Below the pieces are notes generated by a model, which was not told where the DNA came from, did no database searches, and was given only the letters and a program-made list of their open reading frames with translations. This document shows, piece by piece, positions 1 to 6,533 of a DNA stretch of 7,607 nt; position 1 is the first letter of the stretch; each line of letters opens with the position of its first letter. Source of the DNA: Chloroflexota bacterium (GTDB taxonomy: Bacteria > Chloroflexota > Ktedonobacteria > Ktedonobacterales > Ktedonobacteraceae); the NCBI GenBank assembly GCA_005881995.1, contig VBHV01000242.1, positions 1-7,607 of the forward strand, read 5' to 3'. The translations under genes and the position numbers were made by a program.

Positions 1-1669
1 CGCCTTTTGCTACGTGCGTTCCATCGGGGAGATCAATGGGGCGTCCATGATAGTGGGTGAAATGTACTGCCATCAGACCATGTGGGGAATGCGGAATGGG
101 TTTAACGCGCCAGACTAGAAGCGTGAGCCACTCCCAGAACGGCCAGAACAGCAGGAACCCTCGCGCCCGCCCGGCGCGTGTGCGAAAGGCGAGTTTCCAT
201 CCCAGACCGACGGAGCGTCGCTGCTCACGCTGTCCGTGTTGTCCGCGGAGCTTCTCTTCAACTTCAATAGAGGTCAGGGTTTCATGCTCTTTGATGCCAA
301 TGCTGGCTCCACGTTTCTGATCGATGGCAATACTGGTCATAGTCCCACGTTTCTCGCGCACTTTGAGCACGAAAATGGCTCCCAGTAGTAGCACCAGGGT
401 GGCGAGCATGAATATCATGCGATAGCCGAGCTGCAACAGCCCGAAATGGTTTGCTATCGTGAGAATGATGCCACCCACTAAAGGCGCGATAATGGCGGGC
501 AAGGTCGTCGAGGCATTCCAGATGCCCAGGTCTTTGCCAACTGTGTTTGAAGAGGGTAGGGAATCGAGGGTTAAGGCCCAGTCCACGCTGGTATAGGCGC
601 CGTAACCCAGGCCGAAAAGAATACCAAGGGGCCAGAGTACGAGTACGCCGGGAAAGATGACAAATGCCAGCGCCGCTATCGCCATACATACCGTCGCCAG
701 GGAGACGATAGTCACACGCCCGGTGCGGTCAGAGAGGACGCCCAGCGCAAACGCACTAAAAACGGCCCCTAAGAGGGCAAGGATGGCAACGCCGGCGGTA
801 GTTTGCACAAAATTGCTAACGTGCGCGACATTGGCAAAGTAGTATTCGATAAAGGTCATGAAAAGCGTCAGTCCCAACATGACGAAGAAGCGTGTGAGGA
901 AGACCCAGGTGAAATTGCGATCTCGCCAGGGCTTGAGCCAGTTCTCTTGCGCCCATCGCTTCCAATCGAATGCTTGATTCTCTTTGCGCGCAAGAGAGGG
1001 AGCCTGGCCAGGAGCAAGAGGCACTTCGTGCACGCCAAAGATGGTGACGAATAGTCCTGCGAGCAGGATTATTCCACTCAGGGTATAGTAGATAATCGAG
1101 CCTTGCCGGATAGTATTGGTGGCAGCTGAATTGAGGCTAACCGATCCAAGCAGCCAGGCTGCCAGGCCCAGGCTGCACACGTTCCCCAGGATAATCATCA
1201 ATCCCAGATAAGCCGATGCGGTGCCGCGTTGTTCCTCCGGTACCTGGTCGGGGATCAGACTTTGATAGCCAGCCGTGCCCGCGTTGACAGCCAGCTGGAA
1301 GATCACCAGGCCCAGCAGGAAGAACCATATATTACTGGCAAACCCCAGGATCAGGCCGCCAAAGAACATACACAACCCACCCATCAAAATGTAGGGTCGC
1401 CTACGTCCCCACGAACCATAGGTACGATCGGAGAGCATACCTATGAGTGGCGGTATGAAAAGCGTCATGAAGGCTCCCAGTGTTGATATCCAGCCCAGCA
1501 GTGTACCCTGTTGAGCGTTACCAACATCACCGGACACGAAGAGCAAAATCTGTGTGGGGATGACAATGGGAAGAAGCGCCGCGATCTGAAAGTTGAGAGA
1601 AAACCATAAAACGCTCAATCTGAGTTGTTCACTCACACTGAGTCTGTGCTGACGATCATGCAATTCCAT
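1..1669 (-). CDS. MFS transporter with C-terminal extension (partial, runs off left edge)
   Basis: Integral membrane secondary transporter of the major facilitator superfamily; substrate not determinable, though the motif style recalls sugar/glycoside carriers (SLC45 or GPH-like). I read 556 codons open to base 1, so the C-terminus is outside the window. About 12 hydrophobic segments lie between residues 20 and 436. Motif A between TM2 and TM3 is clear ([18 protein letters not shown], 77-94) and repeats in the second half ([11 protein letters not shown], 309-319). After the last helix comes a charged linker (437-500), an aromatic stretch (505-520, [11 protein letters not shown]), then [18 protein letters not shown] (539-556). 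That last stretch resembles the beginning of a YkoP-type domain, so this may be an MFS-YkoP fusion. The start ATG at 1669 is the first possible one because an in-frame TAA lies eight codons upstream. The ribosome site is weak (CAGG). It follows the glycosylase gene by 89 bp. MFS call secure; substrate unknown; extension identity tentative. Confidence 0.9.
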   Translation of the reverse strand, partial: MELHDRQHRLSVSEQLRLSVLWFSLNFQIAALLPIVIPTQILLFVSGDVGNAQQGTLLGWISTLGAFMTLFIPPLIGMLSDRTYGSWGRRRPYILMGGLCMFFGGLILGFASNIWFFLLGLVIFQLAVNAGTAGYQSLIPDQVPEEQRGTASAYLGLMIILGNVCSLGLAAWLLGSVSLNSAATNTIRQGSIIYYTLSGIILLAGLFVTIFGVHEVPLAPGQAPSLARKENQAFDWKRWAQENWLKPWRDRNFTWVFLTRFFVMLGLTLFMTFIEYYFANVAHVSNFVQTTAGVAILALLGAVFSAFALGVLSDRTGRVTIVSLATVCMAIAALAFVIFPGVLVLWPLGILFGLGYGAYTSVDWALTLDSLPSSNTVGKDLGIWNASTTLPAIIAPLVGGIILTIANHFGLLQLGYRMIFMLATLVLLLGAIFVLKVREKRGTMTSIAIDQKRGASIGIKEHETLTSIEVEEKLRGQHGQREQRRSVGLGWKLAFRTRAGRARGFLLFWPFWEWLTLLVWRVKPIPHSPHGLMAVHFTHYHGRPIDLPDGTHVAKG

Positions 1670-1731
1670 AGGCCTGATCCGAATTAATATTTAATGAGCA
1701 GGGACAGCATTTTGTATATCGACATGGTTGT

Positions 1732-1737
1732 ATTATA
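1732..1737 (-). promoter_or_regulatory. Possible -10 box upstream of the MFS gene
   Basis: A perfect TATAAT on the minus strand lies in the 89-bp gap between the glycosylase stop and the MFS start, giving a predicted leader of about 55 nt. No convincing -35 hexamer is found at 16-18 bp upstream (GAACAA at 17 bp), so this could be a weak or activator-dependent promoter, or chance in an AT-rich gap. If real, the MFS gene is transcribed separately from the glycosylase gene. Confidence 0.35.
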
Positions 1738-1758
1738 CACTATCCGGCAGGTTGTTGT

Positions 1759-2928
1759 TCAGAACAGAACATCGCGTACCACTCCATCTACCTCCTCCTG
1801 TATCACAATATCACCGGCGCGCAAATATCGTAAAAAATCTTCAGCGGCCTGACGCAGCGCATCGAGCATCTGCGCGTCTGGGGTAACATCGGCTTCCCAC
1901 CACCAGCGCGCGATAGTCCAGACACCCTTTTCCAGGCGAGAATCTACGCGGGCAATGAAACGATCACCGTAGAAGACGGGCAGCACGTAGTATCCCCATT
2001 TACGCTGCTCAAGGGGTTTGTATACCTCCCAGATGTAGTCAAATTGGAAGATTTGCAGAATGGCTTTGCGATCCCATAAAAAACTGTCGAGCGGCCCCAG
2101 GAAAATGACGCGCGGATTGGCCGGTGGTTTGTCGAGTAAGGAGAGGGCGCTTGTTGGAATGTAGTAAGGGATGGTCGTATTGCCAATGCGCAGTGGAGTT
2201 AACAGGCCGGCCTCGATGAGGTGATCCAGGGCCAGCTTGCGCTTCGCTGCACCATCACAGGCCGACCAGACGGAGACATCCGCCGATGGACGCAGGATGC
2301 CGACCGCTGAGTAGCGTTTCATGAGAATCCAGCGATAGTAGGCTTCTTCATCTATGAGCGGCTTGTTCAGAAAATGCTGCGAGGGTATGACCCGTTCGGG
2401 TCGATCATAGTAGTGACGCCCGCCCTGGCGATGATGGGTGACCAGCATCCCGCAGGCCCACATTGAACGCAAAAGGCGTTTCATGCGCGTGTTGCCATAC
2501 CAGGAGCCTTCTCCCACGCGCGTTTTATCTTCAAACTCAAGCGATGAAAGTGGGCCTTGCTCATCGAGGGCTTTCAGGATGATAGCAACGCCTTCGGGGT
2601 CATTTTGCAAAATCTCGCGATCATGATACGGCCGGAATTTCTCGCGAATCAGGGCGCGCATGGGCCAATCGCTGACCGGCACAAGACAGGCCATCTTATC
2701 CCAGGAATCGTAGATGAGGCGGTCATTATACGCGGCTTTTTGCCAGTCATCTACCCGGTAACCGGGGATGCGAGCTTGCAGGACGAGATCAGGATTACGC
2801 CCAACCGGGTTGAGTGGATCGTACTGCACTGTTCCCAGGTGTTCGAATACACCGGAAAGATCGGTGGGTGTGAAGTGGTAGTGCGCAAGCAGGCGCGCAG
2901 CTTGCTCGCGTGAAATATGCAGCGACAT
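1759..2928 (-). CDS. ycaQ: YcaQ/AlkX-family winged-helix DNA glycosylase
   Basis: 389-residue cytoplasmic protein of the HTH_42 family (YcaQ/AlkX/AlkZ). Characterised members are DNA glycosylases that excise bulky N-alkyl purines and unhook interstrand crosslinks. Seen here: the catalytic QxD signature as QYD at residues 35-37 within GTVQYDPLNPVGR, the form known in E. coli YcaQ (AlkZ has QxQ). Tandem winged-helix segments lie at about 110-240. The conserved C-terminal block has GPLDSFLWDRK at 278-288 and RKWGYYVLPVFYGDRFIARVD at 309-329. Length is normal for the family and nothing looks broken. Start ATG at 2928 has GGGAAGG six bases upstream (2935-2941). It is divergent from the WYL regulator gene with 222 bp between, and upstream of the MFS gene on the same strand. 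The family call is strong; substrate (crosslinks versus monoadducts) is inferred from the QxD class. Confidence 0.93.
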   Translation of the reverse strand: MSLHISREQAARLLAHYHFTPTDLSGVFEHLGTVQYDPLNPVGRNPDLVLQARIPGYRVDDWQKAAYNDRLIYDSWDKMACLVPVSDWPMRALIREKFRPYHDREILQNDPEGVAIILKALDEQGPLSSLEFEDKTRVGEGSWYGNTRMKRLLRSMWACGMLVTHHRQGGRHYYDRPERVIPSQHFLNKPLIDEEAYYRWILMKRYSAVGILRPSADVSVWSACDGAAKRKLALDHLIEAGLLTPLRIGNTTIPYYIPTSALSLLDKPPANPRVIFLGPLDSFLWDRKAILQIFQFDYIWEVYKPLEQRKWGYYVLPVFYGDRFIARVDSRLEKGVWTIARWWWEADVTPDAQMLDALRQAAEDFLRYLRAGDIVIQEEVDGVVRDVLF

Positions 2929-3003
2929 GCTAGACCTTCCCGGTTTGCGCTAACCATTGCTGGTCAGCGAGTAATTGCGCTTTGTCCATTTTCCCTGTGT
3001 ATA

Positions 3004-3034
3004 GTAGTGGATGGGCTTGCCCCATCCATGCTAC
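3004..3034. repeat. REP-like palindromic hairpin element
   Basis: A perfect 8-bp inverted repeat, TGGATGGG (3008-3015) and CCCATCCA (3021-3028), surrounds the 5-nt loop CTTGC. The arms are flanked by GTAG (3004-3007) and CTAC (3031-3034), which also pair, with a two-base bulge. There is no T-run after either arm, so it is unlikely to be an intrinsic terminator. The shape resembles dispersed intergenic REP-type palindromes. Its location in a divergent intergenic region, about 75 bp from the glycosylase start, would also allow an operator or mRNA leader role. Copy number cannot be judged from one window. Confidence 0.6.
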
Positions 3035-3078
3035 CATTCTTCACGCAAAAATCTGAAACCACTCTGCGTATATTTTCA

Positions 3079-3107
3079 TTGATTTTAGCACAAAAAGCGG
3101 TTATAAT
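3079..3107 (+). promoter_or_regulatory. Promoter of the WYL regulator gene
   Basis: TTGATT (3079-3084) and a perfect TATAAT (3102-3107) are separated by exactly 17 bp, a near-consensus housekeeping promoter. Predicted transcription start is near 3114, giving a leader of about 37 nt before the ATG at 3151. The whole element sits upstream of that ATG and inside the longer upstream-extended reading frame, which supports the shorter protein. Confidence 0.75.
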
Positions 3108-3150
3108 CGGCCCTGATTTACAAGGAAAATTGCTCGAAAGGGACATTGCT

Positions 3151-4116
3151 ATGTACTTCCCCACGACCAGGGTACTCACCATCCTTGAACTGCTGCAATC
3201 GCATTACCGGCTGAGTGGGCCGGAACTGGCTGAACGACTGGAAGTGAATACGCGCACTGTGCGGCGGTATATCACCATGCTGCAGGACCTTGGCATTCCC
3301 GTCGAGGCGGAACGCGGACGGCATGGGTCCTATCGACTACGTCCCGGCTTCAAACTGCCCCCGCTTATGTTTACGGAGGATGAGGCCCTTTCTCTTACAC
3401 TTGTTCTGCTGGTAGCCCGCCGGCTGGGTCTGACCTCTGCCGTCGCTGCTGTTCCTGCTGTTGAAAGCGCGATTGCCAAGATCGAGCGCGTATTACCTGT
3501 GGCGCTGCGGGAACGTGTCCAGGCTGTACAGGAAACGTTGATCCTGGATTTTCCGCCCACCGGCTCAATACCCAGGACGGAGATCGTCGTCACGCTCTGT
3601 TCTGCTGCCCAACAGCAAAGGCGTGTCTTCCTGCGCTATTCATCCTGGAAAGGCGAGGAAAGCGAGCGCGCCGTCGATCTCTACGGGTTGGTGTACCGCT
3701 CGGGTTACTGGTACGCAGTCGGCTACTGTCACCTACGCACCGACCTGCGCGTCTTTCGCCTTGACCGCATTGTATGGGCGGAAATGCGGGATGAAAGCTT
3801 TGTGCGCCCTGCTGACTTCGATAGCCTGGGGTACGTAATGCGCTCTCTGGCAATGACACCGACTACCTGGTCGATAGAAGCGCTGCTTGAAACGACGCTG
3901 GAAGAGGCGCAACAATACGTACCCGCGGTGATTGCCACACTTGAAGAGGTCCCCGAAGGTGTCTTGTTGCGCTGCTCCGTCGAAAATTTAACCTGGCTCG
4001 CACATTTCCTGGCCGGTTTGCCGTGTCCATTTATTGTTTTGCAACCAGCAGAATTGCGTGATGAGTTACAAAAACTTGCCGCACGCATCGAGGAGATGGC
4101 GGCGCGCACAATTTAA
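3151..4116 (+). CDS. HTH-WYL-WCX transcriptional regulator (YafY/PafC type)
   Basis: 321-residue cytoplasmic DNA-binding regulator. An N-terminal winged helix-turn-helix (about 5-65) has the recognition segment NTRTVRRYITML at 33-44 and the wing GRHGSYRLRPGFKLPP at 56-71. The WYL ligand-sensing domain covers about 145-215, with LYGLVYRSGYWYAVGY at 177-192 (the signature reads WYA, not WYL) and the basic motif FRLDRI at 202-207. A WCX-like C-terminal region follows to 320. WYL domains are known to bind nucleic-acid or small ligands, and several family members respond to DNA damage. The frame is open back to 2917, but I choose ATG 3151. The HTH begins right there, AAAGGGA lies seven bases upstream (3137-3143), and a promoter precedes it. 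It is divergent from the DNA glycosylase, which is a plausible target. Its stop overlaps the exporter stop by 4 bp. Confidence 0.92.
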   Translation: MYFPTTRVLTILELLQSHYRLSGPELAERLEVNTRTVRRYITMLQDLGIPVEAERGRHGSYRLRPGFKLPPLMFTEDEALSLTLVLLVARRLGLTSAVAAVPAVESAIAKIERVLPVALRERVQAVQETLILDFPPTGSIPRTEIVVTLCSAAQQQRRVFLRYSSWKGEESERAVDLYGLVYRSGYWYAVGYCHLRTDLRVFRLDRIVWAEMRDESFVRPADFDSLGYVMRSLAMTPTTWSIEALLETTLEEAQQYVPAVIATLEEVPEGVLLRCSVENLTWLAHFLAGLPCPFIVLQPAELRDELQKLAARIEEMAARTI

Positions 4117-5036
4117 TTGCGCAATCTACCTACGATCATACCCGCGAGAATACACGCGCATCCGACCCAGGCGGGACCGCTCAACACATCGCCGGCGAAC
4201 AATAAACCGGCGAGGGCTGCCCACATTGGCTCAAACGCATAAATCAAGGCCGCCCTGGTGCCGCCGACAAATTGTTGTACCCGGTTCATGATCAAAAGGG
4301 TAAAGGCAATATCTAGTGTTCCCATCAACAGGACAGCGGCCCAGAATGGCAGTGATGGCACAAATAGTGGCTCATGCACGAACGGTAGAATAATGAAGCT
4401 CAGAATTGAAGTCGGCAGGAGCTGGATAATCACCAGGTTGGTCGCGTCCGCGCCTGGGGAGAATTTGCTGATGTTCACGATGTGCAGGGCAAAGGCAATG
4501 GCCGCTCCGAAAATCAGTAACTCGCCGGGATCAATCGATAACATAAACTGATTGTTGACCGAGAGCAAAAACAGACCAAGAAAAGATAACACTACTCCTG
4601 CAATGGCTGTGAGCGCGGGCCGTTGACGCAGCAAAAGTAGAAAGAAGATCGGTACAAGTGGTACATTCAAACCGGTGATAAACCCGGCCTTGCTGACCGT
4701 TGTGAACTGCAGGCCGGTGGTTTGGAGCGCGTAACCCGCGAACAGGAACAGGCCGATGATGAGGCCATTGCGCAGTTCGGCGCGGGTTATGCGTGCCAAT
4801 CGTTTACGGAAGATCAGCGCGAGGGTGAGCGCGCCGATACCGTAACTGAAAGCCAGGTAGGTGAAAGGGCCACTGAGCCCGACTGTATACTTGACGACCA
4901 GAAATGTGCTGCCCCAGATCATGGTGATAAGCACGAGCAGCGCATCGTAGCGCAAATTGTGAGCATGCAGTGCTTTCTGTGGAGTTATTCCGGCCTCTTT
5001 TTCGGCGTCCATTACGGCTGTCTCGTTAGAAATCAT
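4113..5036 (-). CDS. EamA-family (DMT superfamily) membrane transporter
   Basis: 307-residue inner-membrane protein of the drug/metabolite transporter superfamily, with two EamA repeats (about 30-160 and 172-305) and about ten hydrophobic helices. Family landmarks include MIWGSTFLVVKYTV in the first helix (about 39-52), a TTVSKAGFITGLNVPLVP segment, and RAALIYAFEPMWAALAGLL near the end of the second repeat. EamA proteins commonly export amino acids or metabolites, but the substrate here is unknown. Start ATG at 5036 has the strong ribosome site GGAAGGAG (5043-5050) six bases upstream. The first 25 residues are polar and cytoplasmic. It converges on the WYL gene, sharing 4113-4116. Two small minus-strand genes lie upstream with gaps of 108 and 89 bp, so it could be the last gene of a loose operon starting at the promoter near 5677-5705. 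Confidence 0.93.
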   Translation of the reverse strand: MISNETAVMDAEKEAGITPQKALHAHNLRYDALLVLITMIWGSTFLVVKYTVGLSGPFTYLAFSYGIGALTLALIFRKRLARITRAELRNGLIIGLFLFAGYALQTTGLQFTTVSKAGFITGLNVPLVPIFFLLLLRQRPALTAIAGVVLSFLGLFLLSVNNQFMLSIDPGELLIFGAAIAFALHIVNISKFSPGADATNLVIIQLLPTSILSFIILPFVHEPLFVPSLPFWAAVLLMGTLDIAFTLLIMNRVQQFVGGTRAALIYAFEPMWAALAGLLFAGDVLSGPAWVGCACILAGMIVGRLRN

Positions 5037-5144
5037 TGCATGCTCCTTCCATTACCATTGCTAGCTTCGTTAAGAAGCGGATATCCTACTCGCCAGGAAG
5101 CAGACCTCGCCAGATTCTTGCGATCATTCTCTAATGTTCCTTTC

Positions 5145-5273
5145 CTACAGGAAGAGATAGCGCCTTTTTCCCCACTCAGGTGAATGAGCAGGTTCTGTGC
5201 TATCGCAACCCCAACGGAGTGCTGCCAGGTCAAGTGCAACCAGCAGTAAGACTATGATGATAATCATGCTCAT
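5145..5273 (-). CDS. Small single-span membrane protein (42 aa)
   Basis: 42-codon ORF on the minus strand that lies entirely between annotated-size genes. The N-terminus MSMIIIIVLLLVALDLAALR is a single hydrophobic helix (2-19). It is followed by RWGCDSTEPAHSPEWGKRRY, a short polar tail with a basic cluster. This layout (hydrophobic helix, LD.AALRWG.DS, then SPEW..RR) resembles small uncharacterised proteins I associate with Ktedonobacteria; that recollection is not verified here. A good ribosome site AAAGGAAG (5282-5289) sits eight bases before ATG 5273; the ATG two codons later is an alternative with worse spacing. It ends in TAG 108 bp before the exporter gene and follows the 75-aa gene by 89 bp, all on one strand. 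Probably membrane anchored with a cytoplasmic tail; function unknown. Confidence 0.75.
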   Translation of the reverse strand: MSMIIIIVLLLVALDLAALRWGCDSTEPAHSPEWGKRRYLFL

Positions 5274-5362
5274 CTTGCTAGCTTCCTTTCGTTTGTTCTT
5301 GCGGACTTTGTACTATGAAAAGACTATCCGAGTATGACTCTTCGCTACGTGGTCAATGGTTA

Positions 5363-5590
5363 TCAGTGAACTGAAACCGGTCGTTTTCCTTGCTCAGAAA
5401 CTCCAAGTTGTTCGAGCCTGTGTCCCAAGCTTACCAGGTGCACTCCCAGCCAGTTGGCGAACTCAAGAGAAAATTTTCTCTGTCTCCACTGCTTGACGGT
5501 TGCTGCCCGCGCCATTCTCTCGCGCTCAGCCTGCCGTAACAGTTCTTCGCGTCCCCTGCGGAGGGTTTCGTAGTTATTCATTGGATGCAT
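5363..5590 (-). CDS. Small charged helical protein (75 aa), function unknown
   Basis: 75-residue protein with no recognisable domain. Residues 6-44 are rich in Arg/Glu/Gln and should form a long amphipathic helix (YETLRRGREELLRQAERERM). Residues 45-62 (NWLGVHLVSLGHRLEQLG) form a second amphipathic, membrane-surface type helix, followed by a short polar tail. The frame extends 17 codons further upstream, but ATG 5590 is chosen because AAAGGAGA (5598-5605) is spaced correctly for it; ATG at codon 4 is a less well-placed alternative. It is the first gene after a fully consensus minus-strand promoter (5677-5705), which implies a leader of about 80 nt. A 42-aa membrane protein and an EamA exporter follow on the same strand. 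The composition resembles small hypothetical proteins of Ktedonobacteria. No function can be stated. Confidence 0.72.
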   Translation of the reverse strand: MHPMNNYETLRRGREELLRQAERERMARAATVKQWRQRKFSLEFANWLGVHLVSLGHRLEQLGVSEQGKRPVSVH

Positions 5591-5631
5591 AGCATGTTCT
5601 CCTTTCAGTTTGCACTGGTATAGTTCATCAC

Positions 5632-5660
5632 TTGACATCAATGTATTTAACCAGTAAAAT
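5632..5660 (+). promoter_or_regulatory. Promoter for the CGNR regulator gene
   Basis: TTGACA (5632-5637), 17-bp spacer, TAAAAT (5655-5660): a perfect -35 and a 5/6 -10 box. The predicted start near 5667 gives a leader of about 94 nt before ATG 5761. The transcript runs through the opposing promoter at 5677-5705. Confidence 0.75.
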
Positions 5661-5676
5661 TGTATTTGATGGTTAT

Positions 5677-5705
5677 ATTATACCCCGGAATTATTAACCT
5701 GTCAA
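5677..5705 (-). promoter_or_regulatory. Fully consensus promoter for the small-protein gene group
   Basis: Read on the minus strand: TTGACA (5705-5700), exactly 17 bp, TATAAT (5682-5677). This is a perfect match to the sigma-70 consensus with optimal spacing. The predicted start near 5670 gives an 80-nt leader before the 75-aa gene at 5590. A promoter this strong usually needs restraint by a repressor or by interference, and the opposing promoter offers one. Confidence 0.82.
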
Positions 5706-5760
5706 GTGTGTTTTGGTAGTTAGGAAGAAATGTGATAAAGTAAGAGAGGAGGGTAAATAC

Positions 5761-6399
5761 ATGATTGAGGACGGTATAAACATACCAGATTTTGATACTA
5801 TAACAGGCAACTGGCTCTGCCTGGATTTTACACATACCCTGGGTGGACGCTATGACCCGCAACCGCATGAGTTACTGAATAGCTATAGCGATCTCCTTGC
5901 CTGGGGACTGTTTGAGCATCTTTTAGCGCATGAGGAAGAACAACGCTTATTACATGAAGCAGCGCAGCATCCAGAAGAGGCATCTGCTGTGTTCGAACGG
6001 GCTATCAGATTGCGAGAAGCGATCTACCGGGTGTTTTATGCTATCTCGGAAGATTCTTCCCCCGGTCAGTCTGACCTTACTATACTGAACGATATACTCG
6101 CGCATGCTCTGTCTCACGCATGTATTGTGCCGGAGGAGAAAGGCTTTGTCTGGGATTGGACTATGAAGGAACAATCGCTGGATTACCTGCTCTGGGTGGT
6201 AGTTCGTTCGGCGGCGGATTTATTGACCTCGGAGAGATTGCGTGATGTGCGAGCATGCTCAGCCGAGGATTGCAGGTGGCTGTTCCTGGATACAAGCAAG
6301 AATCATAGCCGCCGCTGGTGTGATATGCAGACCTGCGGCAACCAGGCCAAGGCGCGCAGGCACTATAGTCGCAAGAAAGAAGCTGTGTCGAAAAGATAG
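5761..6399 (+). CDS. ABATE / CGNR zinc-finger transcriptional regulator
   Basis: 212-residue cytoplasmic regulator with the two-part layout of the CGNR family. The N-terminal ABATE (putative stress-responsive) domain covers about 12-150, with GNWLCLDFTHTLGGR at 16-30 and LREAIYRVFYAIS at 84-96. The C-terminal treble-clef type zinc finger covers about 162-206. Likely zinc ligands are C166, C171, C187 and C192 (ACSAEDC, then RRWCDMQTCGN). The signature reads CGNQ (192-195) instead of CGNR, followed by the usual basic tail AKARRHYSRKK. The frame extends to a TTG at 5713, but ATG 5761 is chosen because GAGAGGAGGG (5744-5753) is an excellent ribosome site seven bases upstream and the ABATE domain starts just after. 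It is transcribed from a promoter facing that of the minus-strand small genes, so autoregulation or control of those genes is plausible but not shown. Confidence 0.92.
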   Translation: MIEDGINIPDFDTITGNWLCLDFTHTLGGRYDPQPHELLNSYSDLLAWGLFEHLLAHEEEQRLLHEAAQHPEEASAVFERAIRLREAIYRVFYAISEDSSPGQSDLTILNDILAHALSHACIVPEEKGFVWDWTMKEQSLDYLLWVVVRSAADLLTSERLRDVRACSAEDCRWLFLDTSKNHSRRWCDMQTCGNQAKARRHYSRKKEAVSKR

Positions 6400-6533
6400 C
6401 TCCCACTATGACTTATAGTAGAGTAGTTATTCGATTCTTCTATATAGCCCAAAAACTGAGTCAGCAACGCTTCGTCAAATGGTCTCTCTACGCGCTTTCC
6501 TCTATAGATATCCAATGCCTGCAAGAAAGGTGT
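6400..6533 (-). other. Continuation of the small ORF frame past its TAG stop; otherwise no gene seen
   Basis: Between the CGNR stop and the small minus-strand ORF no complete gene is visible. In the same minus-strand frame as that ORF, translation would continue past the TAG at 6536-6534 for 56 codons to a TAG at 6365-6363. The stretch begins TPFLQALDIYRGKRVERPFD and continues EALLTQFLGYIEESNNY, which reads like ordinary protein. The last dozen codons overlap the end of the CGNR gene on the other strand and look non-coding. This may be the remnant C-terminal half of a gene broken by a nonsense change. A short hairpin (ACTAT/ATAGT around 6405-6419) follows the CGNR gene but is too weak to call a terminator. 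Confidence 0.35.

Larger units (their letters stand above)
5629..5708. repeat. 9-bp inverted repeat framing opposed promoters
   Basis: CACTTGACA (5629-5637) and its exact reverse complement TGTCAAGTG (5700-5708) bracket the promoter region. Each arm contains the -35 hexamer of one of the two facing promoters plus three further bases (CAC). A second shared motif, TTAACC(A/T)GT, occurs as a direct repeat at 5647-5655 and 5694-5702. The symmetry may be an operator read by a regulator that covers both -35 boxes, or may partly reflect the shared consensus. Confidence 0.6.

Noticed and set aside
282..689. 135-codon minus-strand frame and other frames within 57-1486
   Set aside because: They are out of frame with the MFS gene, which is open over the whole stretch with clear transmembrane pattern and motif A.
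1756..1766. Palindrome TGTTC-A-GAACA at the glycosylase stop
   Set aside because: Short, no T-run, and overlaps coding sequence; too little to call an operator or terminator.
2917..3150. N-terminal extension of the WYL regulator from ATG 2917
   Set aside because: It would add 78 residues without domain character, overlap the glycosylase start, contain the hairpin repeat and the promoter, and lacks the good ribosome site seen before ATG 3151.
4722..5183. 153-codon plus-strand frame opposite the EamA gene start
   Set aside because: It lies antisense to a clearly conserved membrane protein and overlaps the 42-aa gene; its composition is not protein-like.
5033..5239. 68-codon minus-strand frame overlapping the EamA start
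   Set aside because: It overlaps the 42-aa gene in another frame and the exporter ribosome site, and its sequence lacks the helix and tail pattern of the in-frame alternative.
5274..5362. Separate promoter for the 42-aa gene (TTGACC seen on minus strand)
   Set aside because: No -10 hexamer at acceptable spacing; only a -35-like match.
5713..5760. TTG start extending the CGNR protein by 16 residues
   Set aside because: The extension reads through the ribosome binding site of ATG 5761 and is not part of the ABATE domain.
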